NCBI GenBank assembly: GCA_035610365.1
Contig: CM069432.1
Coordinates: forward strand, 228,492,532-228,556,531
From: Aquatica leii
Taxonomy: Eukaryota > Arthropoda > Insecta > Coleoptera > Lampyridae
Direction of reading: 5' to 3'
DNA length: 64,000 nt
Below are positions 11,001 through 23,000 of this stretch, one piece after another. Numbering within the stretch: position 1 is the first letter of the stretch; every line of letters starts with the position of its first letter. The notes below the pieces were generated by a model. It had not been told where the DNA came from and searched no databases. It saw only the letters and a program-made list of their open reading frames with translations. A program made the position numbers and the translations under genes.

Positions 11001-14000
11001 ATGTTCAAATTCGAGAGGTTCTAAAAATTGATGTAATTTTCTAATTATACTTTAAAACAAGTACTTACCTGTATAAGTTTTGCTCATTTCCACTATTTCA
11101 TTTATCAAATCTAAATTGTTAATACTTTCAAGCGCATTGATATGATCGCTAATATTTACAAATTCCTCAAAGAAAATGTTTCCATTTATTATAATGGGAT
11201 CATCAGTGTTAAACACAATCTCACTAGCTTCAATTCCGTTGATGGTTTCAAAACTTATGTTTTTTACTTCTACATTTTTAAAGACTTTTTGACCACTGAT
11301 TTTATTAAGGTGATGTTTCCTACATTCATATTAATAGATAAATGGTAGCTTAACATATATTTACTAAACCTGACAACATCTTTGAATACATCCTCTACTC
11401 CTTCTTTATTTATCGTAGTTACATTTAAATTATTAACTTCAGTTTTTCCTTGAACTTGTAATAAGCCGGACAATGTTAAACTATCAAAATGGTTATTTGC
11501 AGTAGGCAGTAAAATTGTTGAAAACATTTCTTCGGTTTCATTTAGAAGTAATCCAATTTTATCTACTCTATCAGTAATTTCTTTGATATCGATTTGTAAT
11601 TCATCCTGTACCGGTATTACTGAAACTACATCTTCATGTATTACTTTGCTAGAAGCATTATGAGTATTAGCTGATTCTGTTGGAGTTTTTTCCTTAGTCT
11701 TTATTGGTTTCTTTGCAGTTTCTTGTTGAACTTGCTTTTCTATCATTTTCTAAAATAAAAGAATGTCGAAAAGATTATAAAACATTTAATTTATAGGTTA
11801 GTATATCCAATTTGAAGAGACCAAATTAAACAGTGAGTCTAACAATTGATAATATTGTACTTCCTATCTCTATTTGTTACTGTATATTTTGTCTATATTA
11901 GAGTGTAATTGTAACAAAAAAGAATCACAATGGTATAATTTATTTATTCGTATGTGCAGATTTTAAATATTTGGTTTCTAATACATTTCTATTCTGTTTT
12001 TTTATATTATTTATGCAAATGGTGTACTTAAGCATCCATCTGTTTATGTTTTTACATTTTTTGATATTTCAGAATGGAATTTTCTTTAGAAGCTATTATC
12101 TCTCGCATTACATTTGCATTATCAACGTTTTTTACATAATCTACAATTTCTAAATCAAACGTGGCATGTAGAAAGTTTTCTACGTGTAGAAAAACTAATT
12201 TTTTACATAAAGCTACTAGCCCATCACTGTTTTACGAAATACTTTAAAAATTAAAATTTTCGCTGAAAGAACAGTAATAACAGTGTAGGTTTGCCAACTC
12301 GTATATCTTAATAAGATTAGAACGTTTTCCGGATTTGAACCGTGCTAATACTGTAACCGAAGTTGCCAACGTTTCGCCTACTTTCGTAAAGGGTTTTATT
12401 AGGGCGTGAAACAAATCAAAAACTTAAAGAAGTAGACGATAATCTAACAAAGAATAACTACGGAGTTAAGTGACTGAAGAAGGAGCGGTCTCCGTATTTA
12501 TAGAAGAAGCAGCGTCGCGATGGAGTAAGCTTGATTCTGATTGGGCTACGTTTGAAAAGAGACGTGTTTTTGATAAACCAGTAATAATAGGGAACCAAAG
12601 AGAAGATAATTCAAAACCATTGTTACGATTTACTTATATAAGTTTTTGGGGTGGTTGATAATTTTTATGTTTTCTTGGACTTGCATATTGAAGACAAATG
12701 GAGATTTCTATGTTGTAACTTGTAAAAAAAATTATATTTATCAACAGCAGATTAGAAATATGTTTTTTTTTGAACAAAGATTATGTTCTGAAATATGTGT
12801 GATGACGGAACGACCACTTTCACTGATATAGACAAAACCACACGAACAAGGAATTTAGTATAAACTTTGAGATAAAAGTATAGGAAATTTGTCCTTGAAA
12901 AAAGGACGATTTTGAGCTATTCTAGCTGTTGAGTTTAATATTCTTACGAAGAAATTTTACTATTTGATTTGTGAAATGTTAGGTAAAAATGCCAATTTCG
13001 GGTTGAAATTGGGAGTAAAAATGTCTTTAGGTACTCAAATAAATATAAAAAGACACAACGCAGTGTACTGCTAACGATGCTAACATATTTGCAACGTCTA
13101 CTATACAAGAACATATTATATAAAACTAGCACAAAAGTTTTTAATGTAGAACGGGTAGATACATACAATTACCCAAAAAATTCATTGTCTAAAAATGCAA
13201 GCATTTCGCAAGATAGAATCAACTAAATAATGTTTTGGCATGAATTAGTACTACTTTAGAATATTCTATTTGTAAAATCATGCAAATTACTATAATCTGT
13301 TTCCTCAACAGAAATAGTTAAGCTACACCCTATAAAAACAGGCTACATTTTGTTTTGTTGCCTATTTAAACTTTTATACCACCTGTAAGCAGCTCTTTAG
13401 AATGATCAAAATTTACTACAATTGAAATGTAGTACTTTGTGAAGATTAATTAAAGAAATTGACTGTCGGTAAGTGAATACAGTCAGTGTTTTTACACGTT
13501 CTAATGTAATTAGTACGCAGATTTACAAACATAAATCGCACTAATGCTGTTAGAAAAAAAAGGAAATCATTGCTTGGAGGCAATGTTCCTTAAGAAAAAT
13601 CCGAAAATATAAAAAAAACAGAATTTTTAGACGGGACTTGGGTCAAGACATTCTGTAAATGTAGTAAAAACGAATTTAAAAATTTTGACAACACAACAAG
13701 ATTTTCTACAAAAATTAACCACTGGCTTAAGGGGATCATCCCATGTGATGGACTCAAAAAATCGATTTTTTTTCATAAATTGCTTTTTTAACATGTTTAG
13801 AAACGATAGTAAAGTGATTTTTGAAAATTCGAAGTCGTTTTAAAAATACAGCAAGTAGAAGCGCTGAGTTGGCAGTTGAGGTCCGGGCCTATTGTGTACC
13901 GTCGGCTTTATACCTGGCCCCCCTTTTATACATATATACGTTTATACAAGTTTAGACAAGTTTCTACAAGCATAAACAGAAATTTCTATGGTTATTAAAT

Positions 14001-17000
14001 ATTTTACCGAAGTTATTTTAGTGTTGGTTGAACTTCGAAGAGTGCAACAACTACAAATTATTTTTTTTCATGATGAGTGGGCGGAAAGGAAGTACGAGTG
14101 GAAATGTTCATCCTGGTTGTAGTAAAAAAAGAACGTTTAGTGGAAACCGTTTTACCAAAAACTTCAAAATAGCATAAACATAGAGGTACCCATCGCTTCG
14201 AATTTCGCATATTGCATTTTGGAATTTGTTTCTGTATTCGCTGCAATTTCTGAAATGGTAATATGCAAAACTTGTAAAAGTGATGTGTCTATTTCGCAAT
14301 CAAGTTTCCGTGACTTAGGTTTTAAAATTATTTTATCGTGTGAGTGTGAAAAACAGACAGTTATAAACTCAGGCCCATTGATCGAGAATGCATTTGAACT
14401 TAATCGCCGGTTTGTATTTGTGATGCGATTATTAGGAGTTGGTCACGAAGGAATAAATCTTTTCTGCAGCTTCATGGACATATGTTCGGGTATTGGAAAT
14501 TCAACTTATACTGCACTACTGAAAAACATTCATATTGCCACATCTTCACTGTGTGATACTTTATTATCATTCGCTGTGACGCAAGAAAAAACTATGAATG
14601 AAGAATCAAGAAAACCACAGGATGAATTGATTGTGTCAGGTGACGGTACTTGGAAGAAAAGAGGCTTTTCATCTCTATTTGGAGTTTCTACATTGATTGG
14701 AAAGCACACTGGGAAAGTGTCATGGTTATGAGTAGTTTTTGTGGTGCATGTAATTTGTGGAAAAGTAAAAAAAAACGGGTCCTTTAGAGTACGAAATTTG
14801 GTATAAAACGCATGTAGATGAATGCACCATAAACCATTCCGGAAGTTCCGGTAAAATGGAAATAAGTGCCATCACGAAAATGTTTTTGAGGTCTATGGAA
14901 AAAGATGGCGTAAAGTATCTTACATACATCGGCGATGGTGACAGTAAAACTTACAAGGGGATCCTAGATGCTAAACCGTATGGAGATACTGTAGTAACAA
15001 AAAAAGAATGTGTGAGCCACGTAGGAAAGTGAATGGGAACACGACTTCGAACTGTTAAAAAGGATAAAACAAATAAAGGATTTGGTGGAAAAGGACCAGG
15101 TAAACTTACTGACAAAGTTATTCAAGAAACAACGAAATTCTACGGATTAGCTATTCGTCGTCATCCAGATTCGCACAAATGTTCTTCACATGAAAACCCT
15201 CAACATCAATTTTGTCCAGAAAGCGAACACAGTTGGTGTAAAGGCGTAAGGCAGAAGCTAAGAATGAGCTCGATCAATTTCATCACGATAAACCACCTCT
15301 AATACCACAAGTACAAGTAGCTATCAAACCGGTTTTCGAAGATTTATTGAAAAACGAATTATTAATTCGTTGTTTAGAAGCAGAGACACAAAACAATAAT
15401 GAATCTTTGAATTCGTTGATTTGGACTTTTGCTCCTAAGCATCTTCATTCTGGCCCCAAGATTGTTGAAATTGTTAGCTACTTATCAGTTATAATCTTTA
15501 ATGAAGGTTTTGAAGGTGTTTTAAGAGTAATGTCGGTTATGGGATGCCCTATTGGCCGCGAAGCTCATACGTATGTTGAGAAACGTGATGAAAAGCCAAT
15601 CTCACGTTCTGAGCGGCGCGTAAGTGATGTCGTTAAACAAGCCAGGATTGACTCAAGAGCTGAACAATCTGCTTTAAAAGAGTTTCAAGAGGAAGAGGAA
15701 GAAATACTCTTTAGACCAGGCATCGCCGATTGAGGGTAAGTTGAGATTTTCATAGTTTTAAACGCGTTTTTCTCAAAACTGTGTTTTTCAAACTTTCCTC
15801 GATCGTATCTCAAAAACGGCTTGACCGAATGACTTGAAATTTATAGGACACACTCAACACATGTAAACGCATGGAATGAACTATTGTCAATCGAAAATTT
15901 TCAAAATTTTGATTTTTTTATAGCAAAAAACAAAAAAAACGCAAAATTCGCAACTTTTATTTCAAATGTCTACCAAAAGTCCAATTTTTTGTATATTCAT
16001 TTGATAATAGTCCATTCCGTGTATTTAGGCTTACAGATTAAAACGCCGTTTTTTTTTTGTTTCAGATAAGCCAATCAGCCGGAATCGTGGAGGAAGTGCG
16101 AGCTCATTTTTTCGAGGCAGGGGTGTTCAGAACGCTGTAACTCAAGTTCTACACAATATTTTTAGCTTACAATTTATATTTATACTTTCGAAATATATGT
16201 TAATAAATGATAAGAAACTTAAAGCTCTATTTATTTACTGGTCGTAGAAAACAAATCCTAAAAAATCCCTAAAAAACAGGCCATCACATAGGATGACCCC
16301 CTTAAAAAAATTACCGGGCAAAGAAAATAGACATAGTTTTTTATATAGAATCTAATGATGACTTTGTTCAAGATGGATTATTATGCTTTTAATCTAAGAA
16401 CACTGAACTGGAAATTAACCTAAAAAAATTACTGGCAACGTGTTTAAATACTGATTCAAAAAAAACTTTGTAACGCGTAAAACAACATTCAGTAGTGGTT
16501 ATAACCAATGCTCTTATCACCGTAAAAAAATTTAAAAAATACAAAGCTTTGAAAAAAATGATATAAAAGCGTGAGAGCTGAACTTCTGTATCTTGTCTGA
16601 GAAGCTGTTGTTACATCCAATTATGTAGTCGATGAAATAGCGCATGCACACAATGTTACAGTTTTACGAATGAAGTAGCAGTAACGTAGCCAGGGTAGGG
16701 ATTGAAAAAAACCAAGCGGGAGTTTTAAAACCTTTTAGTTTATTTAAAAATTAAAACAAATATTTTAACCGATCCCCTATAACTAAAATCCTATGTACGT
16801 TACTGGAAGTAGCAAAAAATAATACAACTTTCAAAATGAAATACCTTTTTCCGCTATTCCATCAAGCGATTAGAAACGCAATTCCTCATTCCCAAAGAAA
16901 GAAGAAAAACTCATTACTGTAGAGAACGACTCTTCGTCAGAAATAAAGACATAAAACGTTTTCAAAAGATAAGAACTTGAAGAACAAAATTGTAAACAAA

Positions 17001-20000
17001 ACTAATTTTCCAGGTGTAAAACAGGTTTTTGAACTCACTCGGATGTGAAGTGGTAACTTAAAGATTATATAAAAAAAAATGAAGAAAATAAACAAAATAC
17101 TAGCAGAGATCAACGAAAACCTAAATAAATTAAATTATATAGACAAAAAAACGGAAAACAGGAACGGAAAATTGGATAAAATAAACAACGAAATGGAACA
17201 ATTAAAGATAAAAAATAGTGAAATACAGATGGAAAATGAAAAACTCAAAATAGTTATAAACTCACAAAACACGCAAATTGAAATACTGGAAAAGAAGATA
17301 AGAAAAAGGAAAATCATAATACAAGAAGAGGATAATAAATACAACGAATCAGAACTAGAATTAAAATGAAAAGTAAAAGTAATCCTCAGAGACATGGAAG
17401 TTAAAATAGAAATGGAAGAAGTACAGTAAATTATAAGATTAGGTAAGAAAGAAGAGGGAAACATTAGAAACAGAAACAGACCAATAATGATAAAACTATT
17501 AACATGAAACAAAAAGCAGGAAATAATAAAAGCATTAAAAAAGTTAAAAAAAGAACATTTGGATAAACAAAGACTGCCCAGAGCAAATACAGGAAGAAAG
17601 AAAAAAAAATAAAACAAATGAAAGATACAAGAAGCATATGATACAAAGCAAAAATACGATATAACAAATTACAAGTTGAAGACGAAATCTACATACTGGA
17701 GCAATTAGAGATGATGAAATCAGTATAGGAAAAAATTAAAATGGGGACTAAAATCTGAAAACAAGAACAACTAGTGAAAGATCTACCAAAGAAGATGAGA
17801 AAGACAAGGAAATAAGAAAACAAATGAAAACCATAACATATACTAAACGACGTTCAAAAAACTAATAAAGGAAATAATCAGGACAGTCAAAAAAATAAAT
17901 GATCGCTATGAAAAAAAGTAAAAAGAAAAAGAATCAAACGATTACAGTATAAAAAAGTAGAATGAAATGAAGGATTTCTGTATGGAACTGCAAAACACAC
18001 TAGATAAAACTAAAGTAAGAAGCGAGAAGGTCATACTGATGGGAGACTGGAATGCAAAGGTAGAAAATGACGAATTTATAGGAATGGGGTGCATAGGTAT
18101 ATTGTGAGAAAGAACAAAGAAAAAATGTGAAAGGATGACTAGGTTCTGCCAAAGAAACGATTTAATGATAGAAAATTTCTACTCACAAGAACCATTATCA
18201 AAAAAACACACATTTATAGATGAAGGAAGAGAAGAAAAAAACATAAGAGACTACATAGTAAACACAAGAGAAAGCAGACAAGAAATAATGGAAATTAGAA
18301 CAGAGAATATAGCGGAAATATGAATGCAACGTAAGTAACAGTAGAACTGAAATGGAAGAAGATAGAGCAGATAGAAGGAAAGAATTATACTAGAATAGCA
18401 ATAAAAAGAATCAGAGGTATCAAGAAGAAACAGATAGTGAATTTACAAAAATAAAAAAATAATAAAGAAATGTAGATGGAATCTTGCAGACCGATGGAAT
18501 AAATTTAAAGATATAATACTACGAGTAGCAGAAAACATATGCGGAAGATGAAAAATCAATAAACATAGCAAAAGAACGGATGAGTGAAATGCAGAAGTAC
18601 AGGCAAAAGTTCATAAAAAGAAAAAATGTAAACAATATAACAACACAAAGTTGGAACAAGACAATACCATAGGTATAGAAAGAAGCTGAAAGAATTGATA
18701 CAGGAAGAAAAAAGAAGAGTGGAAAAAACCTTGGAAATGAAATATGACAAAGTTACAAAGTAAATAATAGAAGATTTTAAAGTAAAATTATAGTCTTAAG
18801 AGATGGAAAAAGAAAAGAGATAAACGGCATAAGAGACAAGAATAACATTATAAGGACAAACTTAGAAGAAATATTAGAAACTTGGAGAGAACATTATAAA
18901 GATGAATACGATTAAGAAAAAGAGAAACGAGCAATACAAACGAGGGGTATGAACAAACAATATGAAATAGAAGACAATAACATCCAGACAGAAGAAAAAG
19001 CATAGATGACATAGAAGAAGGGCTAAAGAAAATCCGAATAAGAAAAGCGGGCCGTGCAGATAATATAGATTCAGAGATAGTAAAATGGTTAAGCAAAGAA
19101 CAAAAAAAGTGGTTGCTGGAAGTAATGAAGAAAGCATGGAGGACAAACGTGATACCAAAAGAATGGGAAGAGAATTTGATAGTACCAATTCACAAAAAAG
19201 GGGATCAATTTGAGTACGATAATTATAGAGATATATGTTTGTCATCAGTGGCATTCAAACTATACACAAAAATGGTAAAAGGCAAATTAAGAAAGAAGAA
19301 TGAAGAAAAATTGGAATAAGAGCAATCAGCATTAAGAAGAGAGAGACAAACTACGGATAGTGGAAAACTTAATAGAAAAAAGAAATTAAATTAAAAAAAC
19401 TATACATTATGTTTATTGGCTTTTGATCGAAATAACAGATGGAAAGTCATGGAAGAGCTCAAAATAAATTAGAAAATTATAGAAGTAACCAAAAGTACAT
19501 ACGACAAAATAAAAGGAAAAGTACAAATGTGAGCAAAAAGATCAAAATATTTTGATATGAATAGACAAATTAAGCAAATAGATAACCTTAGCCCGACACA
19601 AAATAATTAAAAATACTAAGAAAAGAACAAAAAGTCTCCAGGTAACGATAGGGTGAATAACACGCCGATGACGTAATATCAGTGGCGGTTACAGAGAATA
19701 AATTACAGTCCTTACTAAACATTTGGGTAGAAAAAATAGAAAAGATGAATATAAACGTTAACACCAACAAATGTAAATATATGAAGATAGATAAACAGGA
19801 GGTAAATATAAGAAAAAGAAACCCGATAATATGCAAAGGAGAACAGATAAGAATGGTGTCAACATGCAAGTATTTAGGAATTATGTTTACAAACGATGGA
19901 AAAATAGACCTTGAAATAACAAATAGAGCAAGAAACGAGACAAAAATATACTACAGCCTAAACAACACAATATTCGGCAAAGAAGAAATAGAACAAAAGA

Positions 20001-23000
20001 CAAAGCTTTAAGTATACAACTCCGTCAGCATACCAACGTTACTATACGGTAGTGAAACTTGGGTTACAAACAAAAAACATGAAAGCATGATAAATGCAGC
20101 TGAATTGAAACAAATAAGAAGAATTGCGGGAAAGACAAAAATGGACTGCATACGAAGTGATCGTACTAGAAAAGAATTAAAGTAGGAACCGATAGAAACA
20201 ACAATCAAGAAGTGAAAACTGAATCGGTATGGGCACATATTTAAAATGAATCAGACCAGGCTGTTAAGAAGAGTCATGAAGGCAAAAAGACATGGGAAAA
20301 AAAGAAAGAGAAAGCCGAGGAAATCATGGAAGGAACAGACAGACACAACAAATGAAGACGACCGGAAGAAGTGGAAGAAATTGATAAATTAAGATTAAGG
20401 AATACCACCTCCGACGCTCCGAAGCGGGATAAGGAGATAACTAGAAGAAGAACTCGCCCCATAACACAAGCATACATTTTTAAATATTCTTGTTGAGCAA
20501 ACAGATAATAGTACAAACGAGGGGGTAGTCCCTCCGTCAAAAAATGTCCCACACGTGGAAAAAAAATGGGAAAGCATTGCATAGCATTTCTCAGGTATTT
20601 CATAGGTATTGCAAAGCATTTTACAAAGTACAAATAGCTAAGTCTTATTTAATCCCAAAAATACAATGTCAACAAAATTAATAGGTCCATGGGAATGGTT
20701 ATAGCGAAAACGGGATTTTAAAGCACGAAATTAAAAATGCAAAGTAATCATGCTGTTGAAACTTGCTACATTACTTTTTTCTGATCTAGTAACTAAAAAA
20801 TAAATTGAAAATTTACACGAGGTAGCAAAAAGCAAATTGACCTTACAAATTTTGTATTGTATATTATGGGTAAAAAAAATCCAAGAAACGGTGCTTTAAA
20901 AAAAGTGAAATCACAAACAGCGTAAACACCTTTTGGGGTTCGATTTTAATCCAAATTTAGATTTAGATAAATTTGAAACGCACAATCAAAAGTCGAACAA
21001 AGAAGGTAAGTTAGGTAACAATATTTATAAATAAACCAAATCCATAACTAGAAAGCAAAGTTGGGACAAATAAAAGAGTAATTTTTATTATACCTAAAAT
21101 CTTAAAAATTTTGTTGTATAAAACCATCAGCCACAAAGTCAGTGAAGAAGATAGGCGTGGTTGATTAACAGCGACTGTAGTTAGGGATTCTTAAAGCTAA
21201 AGTAACAACCGAGAACTATCGTTAGAATTATTTAAAATCGCGAACATTCAAATTTTTTTGGCTTTTTTTTAATTTTTCTATTACAGAGGACATGCGTTAC
21301 TAACATTTAGTCACGGCAGACTTAAAAATATGCAATTTATTAATACAGTGCACGCCGCTTATTGAAATTAATGTTATCTATCGGGTATTGTTATCAATTT
21401 ATCAAGGAACGGTTCGGATGTATGCTACTACATAGAAAAAGTACTGTTCATCGTAATCATAATTTTGGTTTACGTTATCAATTTTCTTCTCAGGTTTGTT
21501 TCTATACATGAACAATAACCTATTTTGCATGAATTTTTTTGCTGAATATTTACAATACGCTTGTTTAGAGTGAAACATTTTATCATTGTACCCTCAAAAT
21601 ACTTGTTTTGCATGATTAGTTTTATTTTTGCAGTGTTATTTATTCAAGTATTTTGACTGACTTACATTGCATCATTTAAACATCTGTAAATACGTTATCG
21701 TCAAGAATTAACTTGGAAAGCATGTGTTCTTAGAATAACAACTCTATTTAACTAGGTCTTATGTGATAACTTTGTTTTGTATTTCTTTTTATTTTAGTGT
21801 CAGCAAATTACTCACAAGCAATTAGAACAGTGAATAAAACATCATAACGTTAATTTTAATTTCTTTTTATTGACGGTGTCAACAAACTATTTCATGCTAC
21901 AGCTCCGTAATTTTTAGTTTATTTGGCTCAAAATTTTGATTTTATTAAACGTTTTATAAGAAATTTTATTTTGACATTTTCTGTTTGTATAGATGCTACG
22001 GTTTTACGTTCTAAATTCACAACATGTTAATAATTTATTGGTAACTCTAAGTCCCAACGTGATTCTATTAAGCGGCGTGCGCTGTACTACAATCATATTA
22101 TAAAATGCGTGTAATAATGGAACGACTATTGTTATTAAAGTAACTAATAATAGTAAACTTTGATAAAAGACTATTGAGGTTTCTGTTGGTAGTAGTGGTG
22201 AACCACAATTATGCATTAGCGTTTTTATTGAGACAAAGAAGAGTCGTAATATAATAAAGTTATAAATGCATGTTTGGTGTATTTATTATCCTAACACACG
22301 AAATTCTTCGTGGTTTTACAACAGGTTATGGCCTAGAAGATTATTTGAAATGTGTTGATGTGATGAAAGAAACATTGAGATTATGTGTTATTTTTTGTTC
22401 GAAAGTTCAACAACAATGCAAGAAAAATTAATATTAATGGTATTTGATAAAAATAACACACATTAGTTTATATCAATAGCATCTGTTGGAAACTCTGAAG
22501 CATTTAATGTCAATAAGAATGCAATATGCTGGGAACTTTATGTTAAATTGTTATTGAAACAATCAGTGTGTGATGTGTTAGAACAGAAACCTCCTAAAAA
22601 TGAAATACACTTAGTAACGTTCAAAAAGATTAATATAAAGACAAGAAATATAATAGTGCAATGTCTTACATATAATGTGTTAAGGATTGTGAAGTTAAAA
22701 ACTACTGCAATGAAAATGATTAACACTTTAAGAGCAATTTACATTAAAAGTGGAATAGCAACTCAAGTTCAACTGCAAAGGAAATTGAGATTACTGAAAA
22801 ACAGTAAAAGTACACACAGTATTTCTTACTGAATTCGAGCAAATTGTCCATGAACTAAAAACCTGCTGGTGGAAAACTAAAACAGGGAAAAATCTGTAAG
22901 AGAACGAGCAAACTTAAGAGAAGATATAGGAGAAGGCGATTTTCCTATGTCATTTTTAACGTCTACAAATCAGATTATTGTTAGTGAAAAATATGCGAAA

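Larger units (their letters stand above)
13390..16720 (+). pseudogene. IS630/Tc1-like transposase remnant, split by a Kolobok-like element
   Basis: Two pieces in the same orientation flank the TTAA-bounded insertion. Before it, near 13620-13660, is LDGTWVKTFCKCSKN, resembling the first catalytic block (DETWVN..HTK..VW) of the DDE_3 transposases common in insects. After it, near 16318-16500, come GKENRHSFLY, DFVQDGLLCF, SKNTELE and RVKQHSVVVITNA, matching the GKRLIILHAG, GFV..ALLVF and VIVMDNAPYHS blocks. Near 16620-16675 is YVVDEIAHAHNVTVLRM, the stretch just before the third catalytic block. Many stops and shifts are present. The similarity is to the same DDE_3 group as the better preserved copy at 32.1-34.1 kb. 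Ends are not defined. Confidence 0.6.

Noticed and set aside
12470..12658. Open frame EEGAVSVFIEEAASRWSKLD... considered as an extra exon
   Set aside because: It is on the plus strand, opposite to the gene, has no flanking splice logic and matches no family I know.
17135..17667. Minus-strand open frames of 160 and 67 codons rich in Phe, Leu and Ile
   Set aside because: Antisense of the Lys/Glu-rich LINE ORF1; the apparent membrane protein is a composition artefact.
18556..19254. Hydrophobic minus-strand frames that resemble membrane proteins
   Set aside because: Antisense of A-rich LINE ORF2 sequence on the plus strand.
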